From: Rhodococcus sp. 14-2470-1b
GTDB lineage: Bacteria > Actinomycetota > Actinomycetes > Mycobacteriales > Mycobacteriaceae
Length of the DNA: 64,000 nt
Reading direction: 5' to 3'
NCBI RefSeq assembly: GCF_002259415.1
Contig: NZ_NPFY01000031.1
Location: 124,001-188,000 of the forward strand
Each line of letters begins with the position of its first letter. The stretch's first letter is position 1. The translations under genes and the position numbers were made by a program. Below are positions 37,492 to 46,561 of the stretch, piece by piece. The notes under the pieces are model-generated. The model saw only the letters and a program-made list of their open reading frames with translations, made no database searches and was not told where the DNA came from.

Positions 37492-38346
37492 TCAGCTGGT
37501 GATGTCCTTCGTCGAAAATCGTTGCCAGGCTGCAATTCCGAACACTGCGGCGTAGGCGAGGGCGGAGAAGGATCCGACGACCATGTCGTTCCATTCGATC
37601 GTGGGCGACAACGCGTCGATCCACGTGTTCGCGTAGTGGCCAGGCAGGTAGTTGCGTAGCGAGCCGAGGGCGGTGATCTGATCGAGTATCTGCATCAGGA
37701 TGGAGGTCATCACCGCGCCGCCGACGGCGCCCAGCGGTGCGTCGGTCAGCACCGAGAGCAACATTGCGAGGCCTGCGACCCACAAGAGGTTGATGCAGAT
37801 GTAGAGCACTGCGATCAGCAAGCGACCGAGCGCCTCGGCGTAGGACAGGCCATCTCCGAACGGTGTCACCAGCGGCTCGGCGCCGTACAGCACAGTTCCG
37901 AGCCCCAGAGACACCACAACCAACGTGGCGATCGCTGCGATGGACAGTGTCGCGGACACCAGTGCTTTCTGCATCAACAGACGGGTACGCGGTACCGGGA
38001 TCGCCAACAGATAGCGGAGCGAGGACCAGGACGCTTCGCTGGCCACCGAGTCGCCGAAGAACAAGGCGACGACCACGATGAGCAGAAATCCGACGGACAT
38101 GAACAGAGCGAACACGGTGAAGTTGACGCCTCCGCGAGTACCGAGTTCGATGAGCCCGCCTGCATCGGAGTCCGCCGAGTCGCTGCCCACCGCGAATGCA
38201 ATCGCCAGGATGACCGGGAGCAGGGCAAGGAATCCGATCGAGAGTTGCGTTCGACGACGCCCGAACTGGCGTCGCAGTTCGGTCCGAAAAGGCAGCGTCT
38301 TTCCCGACGAGTAACCGTCGACTCGCCCGTCCAGGTGCGCGCTCAT
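37492..38346 (-). CDS. ABC-2-type exporter permease
   Basis: 284-residue membrane permease with six hydrophobic segments (for example LSIGFLALLPVILAIAFAVG, VNFTVFALFMSVGFLLIVVVALFFGD, LLIAVLYICINLLWVAGLAML). Cytoplasmic LRYLLAIPVPRTRLLMQKAL is the coupling helix typical of ABC-2 exporters. The ATG overlaps the stop of the ATPase-hydrolase gene by 4 bp, so the two make one transporter. The open frame continues over 200 codons upstream, but only as an antisense shadow of that gene. Substrate unknown. Confidence 0.9.
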   Translation of the reverse strand: MSAHLDGRVDGYSSGKTLPFRTELRRQFGRRRTQLSIGFLALLPVILAIAFAVGSDSADSDAGGLIELGTRGGVNFTVFALFMSVGFLLIVVVALFFGDSVASEASWSSLRYLLAIPVPRTRLLMQKALVSATLSIAAIATLVVVSLGLGTVLYGAEPLVTPFGDGLSYAEALGRLLIAVLYICINLLWVAGLAMLLSVLTDAPLGAVGGAVMTSILMQILDQITALGSLRNYLPGHYANTWIDALSPTIEWNDMVVGSFSALAYAAVFGIAAWQRFSTKDITS

Positions 38347-41231
38347 GTGGTCTCCTTCGTCGACGCCGCAGGCAGGGCGTCGTTGTGGACGAGGTCGAGG
38401 AACACGTCTTCGAGGCGAGTCGACTGCGAGAGGCCGCGAAGCTGCAGACCGTCGTCGAACAGCGCTCGGGTGACCCGCGCAGGGTCGAGTGCTCCGAGGT
38501 CGACTCGTAGTGTCGTGTCGTCGACGATCGTCGGTGCCAGGTCGAGCCCTTCGAGGACGCGCGCGCCCCGCTCTGCGTCGTCGACGCGCACTTCGGTCTG
38601 GCCTCCGGCCTCGGTCAGTTCCCGAACGGTGCCGGAGCTGATGACCGAGCCTCGGTTCATGACCACGACGTGCGTGCACGTCTGCTCGACCTCGGCCAAC
38701 AGGTGGCTCGAGACCAACACGGTACGTCCCGTCTTCGCGTAGTTGATCAGGACGTCGCGCATCGTGCGGATCTGCGGTGGGTCGAGACCGTTGGTGGGTT
38801 CGTCGAGGACCATCAAGTCCGGAAGTCCCAGCATTGCCTGTGCGATGGCGAGGCGTTGCCGCATGCCTTGGCTGTAGGACTTCACCTTCCGTTCGATGGC
38901 GGCGCCGAGATCGGCGATCTCCAGCGCCTCCTCCAGGTGGGCGTCTTCGGGGGGTCTTCCAGTCGCCTGCCAATAGAGGCTCAGATTTTCCCTACCGCTG
39001 AGGTGTGGCAGGAAACCGGATCCTTCGACGAAGGATCCGAGGCGGGACAACACAGGCGACCCCGGCGACACCTTGTGACCGAACACGCGGATTTCACCCG
39101 CGGTCGGAGTGATGAGGCCCATCAGCATGCGAAGCGTCGTGGTCTTGCCCGCACCGTTCGGTCCGAGCAGACCCAGCACCTGACCCTTCTTCACCTCGAA
39201 GCTCACACCGTTCACGGCCTTGAACCCGTTGGCGTAGGTCTTTTCGAGGCCGTCGATGAGGAGAGGTGTCTCGAGGAGTGATTCGTCGACCTCCGCGACG
39301 ATTCTGCGACGTCCCCGCACGATGTTGACACCGATCAACGCAGCCACGGCGAGTGCGATCGCACCGATCCCGACGAGGGGAGCGGTCGGGACGGAACTGG
39401 TGCCCGTCGACGCACCTTCCACAGACGGCACCGACAGAGTCGGATCGTCGAGGGATACGACGAATTGCGCGGGCTCCAGCGGAACCGCGTAGGCCTGATC
39501 GGTCGTCGACACCGATATCTCGACGTGGTGGCCCTGTGGAACTGCGTAACTGATGCCCGGCAGCGTCACGGTGACGGGGATCGACCCCTCCGTGGCGGTG
39601 CTCGGCAGTCTCACGGCTGCGACGCCGCCACCGGGAAGCGTGCGGCGGCCGTCGGGCGCAACGTCGTAGAGCTTGACGAAGACAACTGCTTCCTGGGGCT
39701 GAGCGAATGCTCCGATACGAAGATTCACGCGCGACGAGCCCGTGATGTTGAGCGGCTCGGCGAGTGGCTCGCCCTCGAAGGTAGCCGACTGGCCGGGAAT
39801 GTCGGCCGACAGCGCAGCGCCCGCCGGAGTGGCGGTCAGAGCGGACAGAGCCGAACCCAGACCGGGGACGGACGAGATTGCCGACGGGGATGCGCCGGGT
39901 GGCCTCACGATGGTCTGCTCGGCGGGAGGAGCGGTTCCTTCTGCTGGATTGTCTGCTGCAGCATCCGTGACAGGCGTGGATTTCGGCGACAGCTCGACAT
40001 CGACGAACTGTGCCGACGACGGCTCCGGGTCACCGGCGAGACCTGGGTAGTCCGGGGCGGTCAATCGTCGGTTCCGCGCGCGTTCCTGTTCGACGGCGGA
40101 TCCTTGCACTGCGTAGTTGAACGGTTGTTCGCCGCTGTCGGTGGCGTCCGTGCCGCGGAGCTTCGCATCCAGGAAGTCCTCCATCGCAGCATCGGAGCCT
40201 CCGTTGGTTCCGCCCCCGTCGTGCCCACCGCCGAACCACCGGACCTCCACGTCACCGCCGGCCTCCGAAATCTGGCGGGCGGTCGTGTCGGCCTGGTCGA
40301 GTCCGAACAGTGTGTCCTGCAGACCCTGCACGAGAAGCGTCGGTGCCGTGATGTTCGACGCGACGGCGGCGGGTGAGTGGGCGCTGAGAAGAGCGAGGAG
40401 TTCGGGTGTCGGTTGTCCGGTGACTGCAGACTGTGCGTATGCGGCGCAGAACTCGGGCGCGAAACGGCCGCATCCCGTCGAGGACGCGTCGGCACCGTCG
40501 CTCGTGTCCGGCGCCGGGGTGCTTCCAGCGCCGAAGAACACTCCCGCCCATCCTCGTTTGAGGACGCCGGGTCCCCCGTAGACGGATCCGGCAGGTGAGT
40601 CGATTGCGGCCAGCGAGGCGCGTGCCTCGTCGCCGGTCACGCCGTAGTTGGGGAACAGGGCTTCGCCGAGGTCGTTCCACGTGATCGCTGCGGCGACCGC
40701 ATCGACGCGCGGATCGGTTCCGGCGACACTGAGGGCAAGTGCCCCACCGTACGACCCTCCCGCGACACCGACGCGTGGATCGCCGGGGGCGTCGAGGAGT
40801 GTCTCCGGCCGCTCCGCGAGCCAGTCGATCAGTGCGCGGCCGTCTGCGACCTCACCGTTCGGGTCGTTCAGTGAGATCGTTCCTCCGCTCTCACCGAAGC
40901 CGCGTGCACTGTAGGTGAGCACGAGAAAACCGTCCGCGGCCAGCGAGCGAGCTTGACCGTCGACCGACAGTTTGTCGCCCCCGAATCCGTGAGCGAGTAG
41001 AACGGCGGGTGCGGGGGTCGTCTCGGGCACATACAGGCGGGAATCGAGGTCGATCGTCTCGGAACTGCCCGGGGCCTCCGGTACGGTGATCCTGGCGTCG
41101 AGAGTGGACGCCGCGTCTTCGGACGCAGGGGAGCGGAATGCGTAGAAGATCGAGACCGCTAGAACGAGCGCGACGAGGAGTGCGGCGAACACGGCGGTTC
41201 CTGGCGACCGAAGCGGCCGGGGGATGTGCAT
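38343..41231 (-). CDS. Fusion protein: membrane-anchored peptidase-like hydrolase plus ABC exporter ATPase
   Basis: 962 residues in one frame. Residues 13-33 form a membrane anchor. An extracytoplasmic alpha/beta hydrolase of the X-Pro dipeptidyl-peptidase (S15) type follows, ~50-360, with catalytic Ser160 (GVAGGSYGG), Asp306 (GLQDTLFG) and His337 (GGGHDGG), then a beta-sandwich of the S15 C-terminal type (~400-600), a second membrane helix (616-638, followed by RGRRR), and a complete cytoplasmic ATPase (~655-962) with Walker A GPNGAGKTT (690), signature YSQGMRQRLAIA and Walker B LMVLDEPTNGLDP. Topology is self-consistent: hydrolase outside, ATPase inside. It likely couples export to processing of peptide or ester substrates; that is inference. 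Confidence 0.92.
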   Translation of the reverse strand: MHIPRPLRSPGTAVFAALLVALVLAVSIFYAFRSPASEDAASTLDARITVPEAPGSSETIDLDSRLYVPETTPAPAVLLAHGFGGDKLSVDGQARSLAADGFLVLTYSARGFGESGGTISLNDPNGEVADGRALIDWLAERPETLLDAPGDPRVGVAGGSYGGALALSVAGTDPRVDAVAAAITWNDLGEALFPNYGVTGDEARASLAAIDSPAGSVYGGPGVLKRGWAGVFFGAGSTPAPDTSDGADASSTGCGRFAPEFCAAYAQSAVTGQPTPELLALLSAHSPAAVASNITAPTLLVQGLQDTLFGLDQADTTARQISEAGGDVEVRWFGGGHDGGGTNGGSDAAMEDFLDAKLRGTDATDSGEQPFNYAVQGSAVEQERARNRRLTAPDYPGLAGDPEPSSAQFVDVELSPKSTPVTDAAADNPAEGTAPPAEQTIVRPPGASPSAISSVPGLGSALSALTATPAGAALSADIPGQSATFEGEPLAEPLNITGSSRVNLRIGAFAQPQEAVVFVKLYDVAPDGRRTLPGGGVAAVRLPSTATEGSIPVTVTLPGISYAVPQGHHVEISVSTTDQAYAVPLEPAQFVVSLDDPTLSVPSVEGASTGTSSVPTAPLVGIGAIALAVAALIGVNIVRGRRRIVAEVDESLLETPLLIDGLEKTYANGFKAVNGVSFEVKKGQVLGLLGPNGAGKTTTLRMLMGLITPTAGEIRVFGHKVSPGSPVLSRLGSFVEGSGFLPHLSGRENLSLYWQATGRPPEDAHLEEALEIADLGAAIERKVKSYSQGMRQRLAIAQAMLGLPDLMVLDEPTNGLDPPQIRTMRDVLINYAKTGRTVLVSSHLLAEVEQTCTHVVVMNRGSVISSGTVRELTEAGGQTEVRVDDAERGARVLEGLDLAPTIVDDTTLRVDLGALDPARVTRALFDDGLQLRGLSQSTRLEDVFLDLVHNDALPAASTKETT

Positions 41232-41414
41232 GTGACCAATGTATGTGAGGCACGAGAGTCGTGTTGTCGCCGAACTCCGCCTCACATCCGGCGGATGCAG
41301 ATAGGGTCATCGAAATGGGCACGGGGACCGGCGGATCGGCTTGTGATCGACCACGAACGTGCCTGTAGAAGCATCGTCGAATGTGTGACAGAACACCTAC
41401 AACTGGAGGAATGA

Positions 41415-41867
41415 ATGAGTGCCTATCGCACCGTCGTCGTCGGAACCGATGGGTCCGAATCGTCATTGCGCGCAGTGGAGAAGGCTGCGTCGATCGCCGG
41501 TGACGCGGACGCGACGCTGGTGATCGCCTGCGCGTACTACCCGGCGGATCCCAAGGACACCGGTAAGGCAGCCGACGCGTTGCGTGAGGATGCGTACCAG
41601 ATCACCGGTTCTGCTCCGACACACGACATCCTTCGGACCGCGCGCGAGCACGCTGTCAAAGCGGGCGCGAAGAACATCGACGAACGTGCGATCGTCGGCG
41701 CCCCCGTCGAGTCGCTGCTGCAGTTGGTCGACGACGTCAAGGCGGATCTGCTCGTCGTCGGAAACCGCGGACTCAATTCGTTGACCGGCCGGCTGCTGGG
41801 CTCCGTGCCGTCCGACGCAGCGAGGAAGTCCACCAGCGACGTCCTCATCGTTCACACCGTCAGGTAG
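41415..41867 (+). CDS. Universal stress protein, ATP-binding type
   Basis: 150-residue single UspA domain. N-terminal TVVVGTDGSESSLRAVEKA and the ATP-binding G-2x-G-9x-G-S pattern in VGNRGLNSLTGRLLGSVPSD are present, so nucleotide binding is expected. GGAGG precedes the ATG by 6 nt. Position next to the MBL and uvrA genes matches the Rv1636 locus as recalled, whose product binds cAMP and ATP in mycobacteria. Followed by a very strong terminator. Confidence 0.93.
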   Translation: MSAYRTVVVGTDGSESSLRAVEKAASIAGDADATLVIACAYYPADPKDTGKAADALREDAYQITGSAPTHDILRTAREHAVKAGAKNIDERAIVGAPVESLLQLVDDVKADLLVVGNRGLNSLTGRLLGSVPSDAARKSTSDVLIVHTVR

Positions 41868-41875
41868 ACGAGACC

Positions 41876-41910
41876 ACTGTGGCCCGGCGGAGTGTCCGCC
41901 GGGCCACAGT
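41876..41910. terminator. Bidirectional terminator between the universal stress gene and helD
   Basis: Perfect 16-bp stem ACTGTGGCCCGGCGGA (41876-41891) / TCCGCCGGGCCACAGT (41895-41910) with loop GTG. Confidence 0.92.
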
Positions 41911-41915
41911 CTTCT

Positions 41916-41979
41916 GTCACCTACTGCGCGGGTCACCTACTGCGCGGGTCACCTACTGCGCGGGTCACCTACTGCGCGG
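41916..41979. repeat. Four perfect 16-bp tandem repeats
   Basis: GTCACCTACTGCGCGG repeated at 41916, 41932, 41948 and 41964 with no mismatches, filling the space between the terminator and the helD stop codon (41980-41982). A short VNTR-like array; no coding role. Confidence 0.97.
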
Positions 41980-44289
41980 TCAGTGGACCAGGGCGTCGAA
42001 CGGTGCGAGCGAACGCAGTTCGTCGGGCAGTGGGCGGGTGTGCACGACGCCCAGCCGCTGCGTCGCGCGTGTGAGAGCGACGTAGAGATCACTCATTCCC
42101 ATGGGGGACTCGTCGACGATGTCGGAGGGCTCGACGATGAGAACCGAGTCGAATTCCAGTCCTTTCGCCTCCTTGACCGTGGACACCGTTACGGTTTCCG
42201 ACCTCAGGTGCGCGAACTCGTCGACCCTGTCGTGGGGTGCCAGCACGACGCTGATGCCTGGGCGCGGGTGCTCGGTCAGACGCTGTTCGACGGTACCCGG
42301 TAACGATGTCTCGGTGACTTCCTGTGCCCACGGGACATTGCCCGAATCTCGCACCGATCGTGGTACCGACTGGACTGGATCGATTGCCGTGAGAACGTCA
42401 CGGGCAACGGTCATTATCTCCGACGGCGTTCGATAGTTGACCGTCAGCTCGGTCTTCTTCCACCGCTGCGCTACATACGGTTCCAGTACCTGAGCCCACG
42501 ATGTCGTGCCGGCGGGGTCCCCGGTCTGCGCGACGTCCCCGACGAGTGTCATCCACCGATTCGGTATGCGGCGCATGATCATTCGCCACGCCATGTCGGA
42601 CAGTTCCTGGGCCTCGTCGACGATGACGTGCCCGTACGTCCAGGTGCGGTCCCCGGCGGCGCGTTCGGCCGTGGTGAGACGTGCGCCGGAGTCCTGCCGG
42701 CTGGCGAGCTGGCTCGCGTCGATCAGGTCGTACGCCATCAGGATTTCGGGGTCGAGTTCGTCTTCGAGGTCCTGTGGTGCGGACCCGGTGAGGATATCCA
42801 GTGCGCCCTGTGCGTCGGCGATTTGGTTGCGCCACTGGCGATTTGCTTGTTCGCGCTCGGCGTTGTCGTCGATGCCGAGCAGCTCGGCGAGTTCGTCCAA
42901 CAAAGGTGCGTCGGCCGAGGAGAAACCGCGTCCGCGTCGGACCAGTGCGTCACGCTCCGCGGGGGTGAGGTCCGGTGCAGCCGACGCGATGCGTTCGGGA
43001 GAGGCGAACAGATCTCGAAGTACTTGCTGTGGAGCGAGATCCGGCCACAGCTCGTCGATCGCCGCCATCACGTCGGCGTCTTCCTTCATCTCGTCCCGCA
43101 TGTCGGCGATATCGTCCCGGCTGAGCAGGCTGCCGCCGTCGACCAGGTTCTCGCCCAACTTCGCCGCCAATTGCTGTGCGAGCCCGTCGACGACGGACGC
43201 CACGAACAGCGGCCGCGCCAGGTTGTGGGGCCGTCGAGACGACCTGGCTCGCCCCCGAGCGCGGGTGACGATCTTGCGGTCGAGGGTGATGTCGTAAGTG
43301 TCGAAACGCAGTCGCTTCGGTTCCGACGGCACCTCTTGGCGATCGCGTACCGCCTTGGTGAGCACCGCGACCATCGACGTGGATCCCTTGACCTGTGCCG
43401 CGAGGGTGGAGTCGTCGAGCGTCGCCCGCACTCCCGGGTAGAGGTTTCCGATGGTGGACAAAAGCACTCCGGTCTCACCGAGTGAAGGGAGTACCTGGCC
43501 GATGTAGTCGAGGAACGTGGCGTTCGGTCCGATGATGAGCACGCCGCTCTTGGCGAGCTGTTGACGATAGGTGTAGAGCAGGTAGGCGGCACGGTGGAGT
43601 GCCACGGCAGTCTTTCCGGTACCAGGCCCTCCCTGCACCACGAGCACACTGCGATGCTCGGAGCGAATGATGGCGTCCTGTTCGCTCTGGATCGTCTCGA
43701 CGATGTCGTTCATCTGACCCGTTCGGGCAGCGTCGAGAGCCGACAGCAGAGCGCTTTCGCCCGCGACACCGGTGGAATCGGAGCTCAAGCCGACTTTCTG
43801 CGCGGCAGCGAGATCGAGGTACTCGTCGGCCAGCGACGTGACCCGACGACTCCTCGTGCGGATGTGACGCCGACGAAGCACGTTCTCCGGCGCAGCAGGC
43901 GTGGCGAGGTAGAACGGGCGGGCCATGGGCGCGCGCCAGTCGAGCAGCAGCGTTTCGTAATCGTTGGCCTCGTCGAGAATCCCGACGCGGCCGACGTAGC
44001 GGACCGGCGAGTCGTCACCGTCGGTGGACAGGTCGATCCGTCCGAAGCACAGGCCGTTCTCGGCGGCGTCGTACTTCGCGATGTCGTCGGTGTAGAGATG
44101 CGTGAACGATTCGCGTTCACTTCGCGCCTGCGGTGTGCCCCCGGTCTCGAGCAAGACGGTGCTGAGCCGGTTCTGCGCGTACTTCCGTAGGGCGTCGAGT
44201 TGGTCGTAGAGCATTGTGACGTAAGACTGCTCGCGATCCTGGTCGGTCAAGTGCTGATCGCTGGTGACCGAAAGGCCGTCGTCCGGCAA
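41980..44289 (-). CDS. helD: HelD-type UvrD-like helicase, RNA polymerase recycling factor
   Basis: 769-residue superfamily 1 helicase-like ATPase. The TTG at 44289 is chosen because GAGGAG lies 5 nt upstream; the open frame continues 80 codons over the next gene without a better site. Seen: an N-terminal helical region (DREQSYVTMLYDQLDALRKYA), Walker A QGGPGTGKTAVALHRAAYLLY near residue 220, Walker B HVIVDEAQELSDMAWRM, motif VI-like VALTRATQRL. Known HelD proteins pry stalled RNA polymerase off DNA; some variants confer rifamycin tolerance. No rifamycin-associated element is visible upstream. Confidence 0.88.
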   Translation of the reverse strand: MPDDGLSVTSDQHLTDQDREQSYVTMLYDQLDALRKYAQNRLSTVLLETGGTPQARSERESFTHLYTDDIAKYDAAENGLCFGRIDLSTDGDDSPVRYVGRVGILDEANDYETLLLDWRAPMARPFYLATPAAPENVLRRRHIRTRSRRVTSLADEYLDLAAAQKVGLSSDSTGVAGESALLSALDAARTGQMNDIVETIQSEQDAIIRSEHRSVLVVQGGPGTGKTAVALHRAAYLLYTYRQQLAKSGVLIIGPNATFLDYIGQVLPSLGETGVLLSTIGNLYPGVRATLDDSTLAAQVKGSTSMVAVLTKAVRDRQEVPSEPKRLRFDTYDITLDRKIVTRARGRARSSRRPHNLARPLFVASVVDGLAQQLAAKLGENLVDGGSLLSRDDIADMRDEMKEDADVMAAIDELWPDLAPQQVLRDLFASPERIASAAPDLTPAERDALVRRGRGFSSADAPLLDELAELLGIDDNAEREQANRQWRNQIADAQGALDILTGSAPQDLEDELDPEILMAYDLIDASQLASRQDSGARLTTAERAAGDRTWTYGHVIVDEAQELSDMAWRMIMRRIPNRWMTLVGDVAQTGDPAGTTSWAQVLEPYVAQRWKKTELTVNYRTPSEIMTVARDVLTAIDPVQSVPRSVRDSGNVPWAQEVTETSLPGTVEQRLTEHPRPGISVVLAPHDRVDEFAHLRSETVTVSTVKEAKGLEFDSVLIVEPSDIVDESPMGMSDLYVALTRATQRLGVVHTRPLPDELRSLAPFDALVH

Positions 44290-44351
44290 AGGTTCTCCTC
44301 GGGAGTTCGGCGAATAGATGCGCGAAAATCGCCCAAGTAGTCTACGACGAA

Positions 44352-44395
44352 CGAGAGCCCCACCGCAGAACTGCTGCTCGCGGGTGGGGCTCTCG
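44352..44395 (-). terminator. Terminator of the DoxX-repeat gene
   Basis: Perfect 13-bp stem CGAGAGCCCCACC (44352-44364) / GGTGGGGCTCTCG (44383-44395) with an 18-nt loop, just beyond the DoxX-repeat stop on the minus strand. Confidence 0.85.
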
Positions 44396-44407
44396 GTTCG
44401 GTTCGAC

Positions 44408-45745
44408 CTACTTGGAGTACTTCTGCACGCGCTTGTCGAGCTCTTTGCGTGCCTTTTCGACCTTCTTGTCCAGCTTCGCGCGAGCCTTTTCGGTGGCCTT
44501 GTCGAACTCACGGCTTTGCTTCTCTGCACGCTTGCGTGCGCGGTTGCTCAGGGTCTCCGTGCGATCCGCGGCCAGCTCCGCCAATTTGCTTCCGCGTTCC
44601 TGAGCGACGTCGGCGAACTCGGCCGCACGCGCCGACGCCACGTCGGCCCACTTTCCGCTCCGGTCCTGGGCGGCGTCGACGAGGTCCGCGCCGCGATCGG
44701 CGGCGGTTTCGGCCCACTTGGAGCCGCGCTTCTGGGCCAGCTCGGCCAGTTCTGCGCCGCGGTCGGCTGCGTCCTCGGCCAGCTGCGAACCACGCTTCTG
44801 CGCCTTCTTTGCGAGTTTCGAGCCACGCTTCTGAGCGAGTTCGGTCAGTTCCTCGCTGCGATCGGCGGCGGTTTCGGCCCACTTGGAACCACGCTTCTGC
44901 GCCACCTTCGCCAGATCCTGTCCACGATCGGCTGCTTCCTCGGCGAGCTTCGAGCCGCGCTTCTGCGCGACCTCGGCGAGGTCGTGACCTCGATCTGCGG
45001 CCTTGTGTGCCCATCGTGAGATGACCGGCTGGGCGGCGTCGGCGAAGTCGGATCCCTTGTCTGCTGCAACGTCGGCCCAGTGCGAGACAACGGGCTGGGC
45101 GGCGTCGGCGAGATCGGAACTCTTCTCGGCAGCGACATCGGCCCACTTAGAGACGACAGGCTGTGCTGCCTCGGCGAGGTCCGCGCTGCGGGTAGCAGCT
45201 ACCGACGCGATCTCGCGGATGCGTCCAGTGGCGGCACCGAGGTGGTCGGCGGTGTCGTGGGTCCCCGGCAACGCCGAGACGACGGATTCCTGCGCCTTGC
45301 GTGCAGCCCGACGTCCACGCCACGCCAGAGACGGCTTGCCCTCGGTGTCGACGGCGGCGATCAGAAGACCGCCGAGCAGGCTGACGTTCTTGAAGAACTG
45401 AGTGCGCTGTGCAGCCTTCGCGGCGGGATCGGTCTCGTTCCAGAATGCGTGGCCGGCGACCGTGGTGGGCACGAGGCTGCCTGCCAGAGCGAGCGACGCG
45501 ATCCGCGGGGCCTTGCCCGTCGCCAGGAGGATTCCACCGCCGACCTGAATTGCGCCGTTGATGCGGACGAGGGTCTCGGGATCGCTCGGCACGTTCGATG
45601 TGACGCTGTCAGGAAGTGTGTCCTGCCCCTGCTCGATCAGGGGTGCCGCAACCTTCGCCTTCCCGGCGGGGTTACGCAGTGCGTCGATCCCTCCGGCGAT
45701 GAAGATGGTCGACATCAGCGGACGAGCGATACGGCGGACCAGCAT
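44408..45745 (-). CDS. DoxX-family membrane protein with a long 11-residue-repeat helical tail
   Basis: 445 residues. The ATG at 45745 follows GGAGG by 6 nt. Residues ~1-135 are a DoxX-type membrane domain (RPLMSTIFIAGGIDALRNP, INGAIQVGGGILLATGKAPRIASLAL, FFKNVSLLGGLLIAAVD). Residues 177-407 are 21 uninterrupted units of exactly 11 residues, consensus like SKLAEEAADRG or HDLAEVAQKRG, and 408-445 is a Lys/Glu-rich helix. The repeat predicts a long amphipathic helix or hendecad coiled coil in the cytoplasm. Standard DoxX proteins end near residue 140. Function of the tail is unknown; membrane, nucleoid or polymer contact are guesses. Confidence 0.88.
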   Translation of the reverse strand: MLVRRIARPLMSTIFIAGGIDALRNPAGKAKVAAPLIEQGQDTLPDSVTSNVPSDPETLVRINGAIQVGGGILLATGKAPRIASLALAGSLVPTTVAGHAFWNETDPAAKAAQRTQFFKNVSLLGGLLIAAVDTEGKPSLAWRGRRAARKAQESVVSALPGTHDTADHLGAATGRIREIASVAATRSADLAEAAQPVVSKWADVAAEKSSDLADAAQPVVSHWADVAADKGSDFADAAQPVISRWAHKAADRGHDLAEVAQKRGSKLAEEAADRGQDLAKVAQKRGSKWAETAADRSEELTELAQKRGSKLAKKAQKRGSQLAEDAADRGAELAELAQKRGSKWAETAADRGADLVDAAQDRSGKWADVASARAAEFADVAQERGSKLAELAADRTETLSNRARKRAEKQSREFDKATEKARAKLDKKVEKARKELDKRVQKYSK

Positions 45746-45871
45746 TGACAGCCTCCTGGATGGGTCGATGAACGTCGATGTTCGGCGCGGACACCCGTCC
45801 GAGAACAGGTACCTGCGCCGCTCCACCGTATCCATACCCGGGGTTCGGGCATCTCAAGCGCGCCGAGAAGA

Positions 45872-46561
45872 TCACCAGCCGCGCGAGCGCCACTCGTCCA
45901 GGGATCCGCGCTCCGCGCCGATCGTGGTGTCCTTGCCGTGCCCGGGATAGACGACAGTGTCGTCGCCGTACTCGTCGAACAGTTTGGACGAGACGTCGTC
46001 GAGCAGCTGCGTGAAATCCTCGGGTGTGGAGGTCTTTCCGACACCTCCGGGGAACAGTGAGTCGCCGGTGAAGAGATGAGTGACACCCGACTTGGCGTCC
46101 GTGAGAGCGAGCGCGATGGACCCCGGTGTGTGACCACGCAGGTGAATTGCTTTCAGTGTGAGGCTGCCCACCTCGATGGTGTCACCGTCGGCCAGCAGAC
46201 GGTCCGGGGTGACCGGGAGCGGTTCCGCGTCCAAGGTGTGTGCAGCCGTGGGCGACGCCGTTCCGCCCGCGATGTCTTCCAGCGCCTGCCAATGATCCGC
46301 ATGCTGGTGCGTCGTGACGATCAAGCTGAGGGTCGGCGCGTTCTCGTCGATGAGCTGTGACAGGCGCTCGGCCTCGTTGGCGGCGTCGATGAGAAGCGAC
46401 TCACCGCTGGTGGAACAAACGACGAGGTAGGAGTTGTTGTCCATCGGGCCGACCGACATCTTGGTGATCGTGCCGCCGGAGATCTGCCGCCGCTGAGGCG
46501 TCGATCCTGGGGAAACCGCGCCGGTGTACTGGTCGTCGATGACCATGAGGTGCTCGTCCAT
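45872..46561 (-). CDS. MBL-fold metallo-hydrolase (glyoxalase II-like)
   Basis: 229 residues from the ATG at 46561, which lies 7 nt after TAGCCT, a leaderless arrangement. The metal-binding set is complete: THQHADHW (HxHxDH), [16 protein letters not shown] and YPGHGKDT. Such proteins hydrolyse thioesters such as S-lactoylglutathione or, in this lineage, mycothiol or other conjugates; substrate is not settled. Matches the Rv1637c position beside uvrA as recalled. Confidence 0.88.
   Translation of the reverse strand: MDEHLMVIDDQYTGAVSPGSTPQRRQISGGTITKMSVGPMDNNSYLVVCSTSGESLLIDAANEAERLSQLIDENAPTLSLIVTTHQHADHWQALEDIAGGTASPTAAHTLDAEPLPVTPDRLLADGDTIEVGSLTLKAIHLRGHTPGSIALALTDAKSGVTHLFTGDSLFPGGVGKTSTPEDFTQLLDDVSSKLFDEYGDDTVVYPGHGKDTTIGAERGSLDEWRSRGW

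Noticed and set aside
41916..41979. CRISPR array
   Set aside because: The 16-bp repeats are directly adjacent with no spacers, and there are no cas genes in the window.
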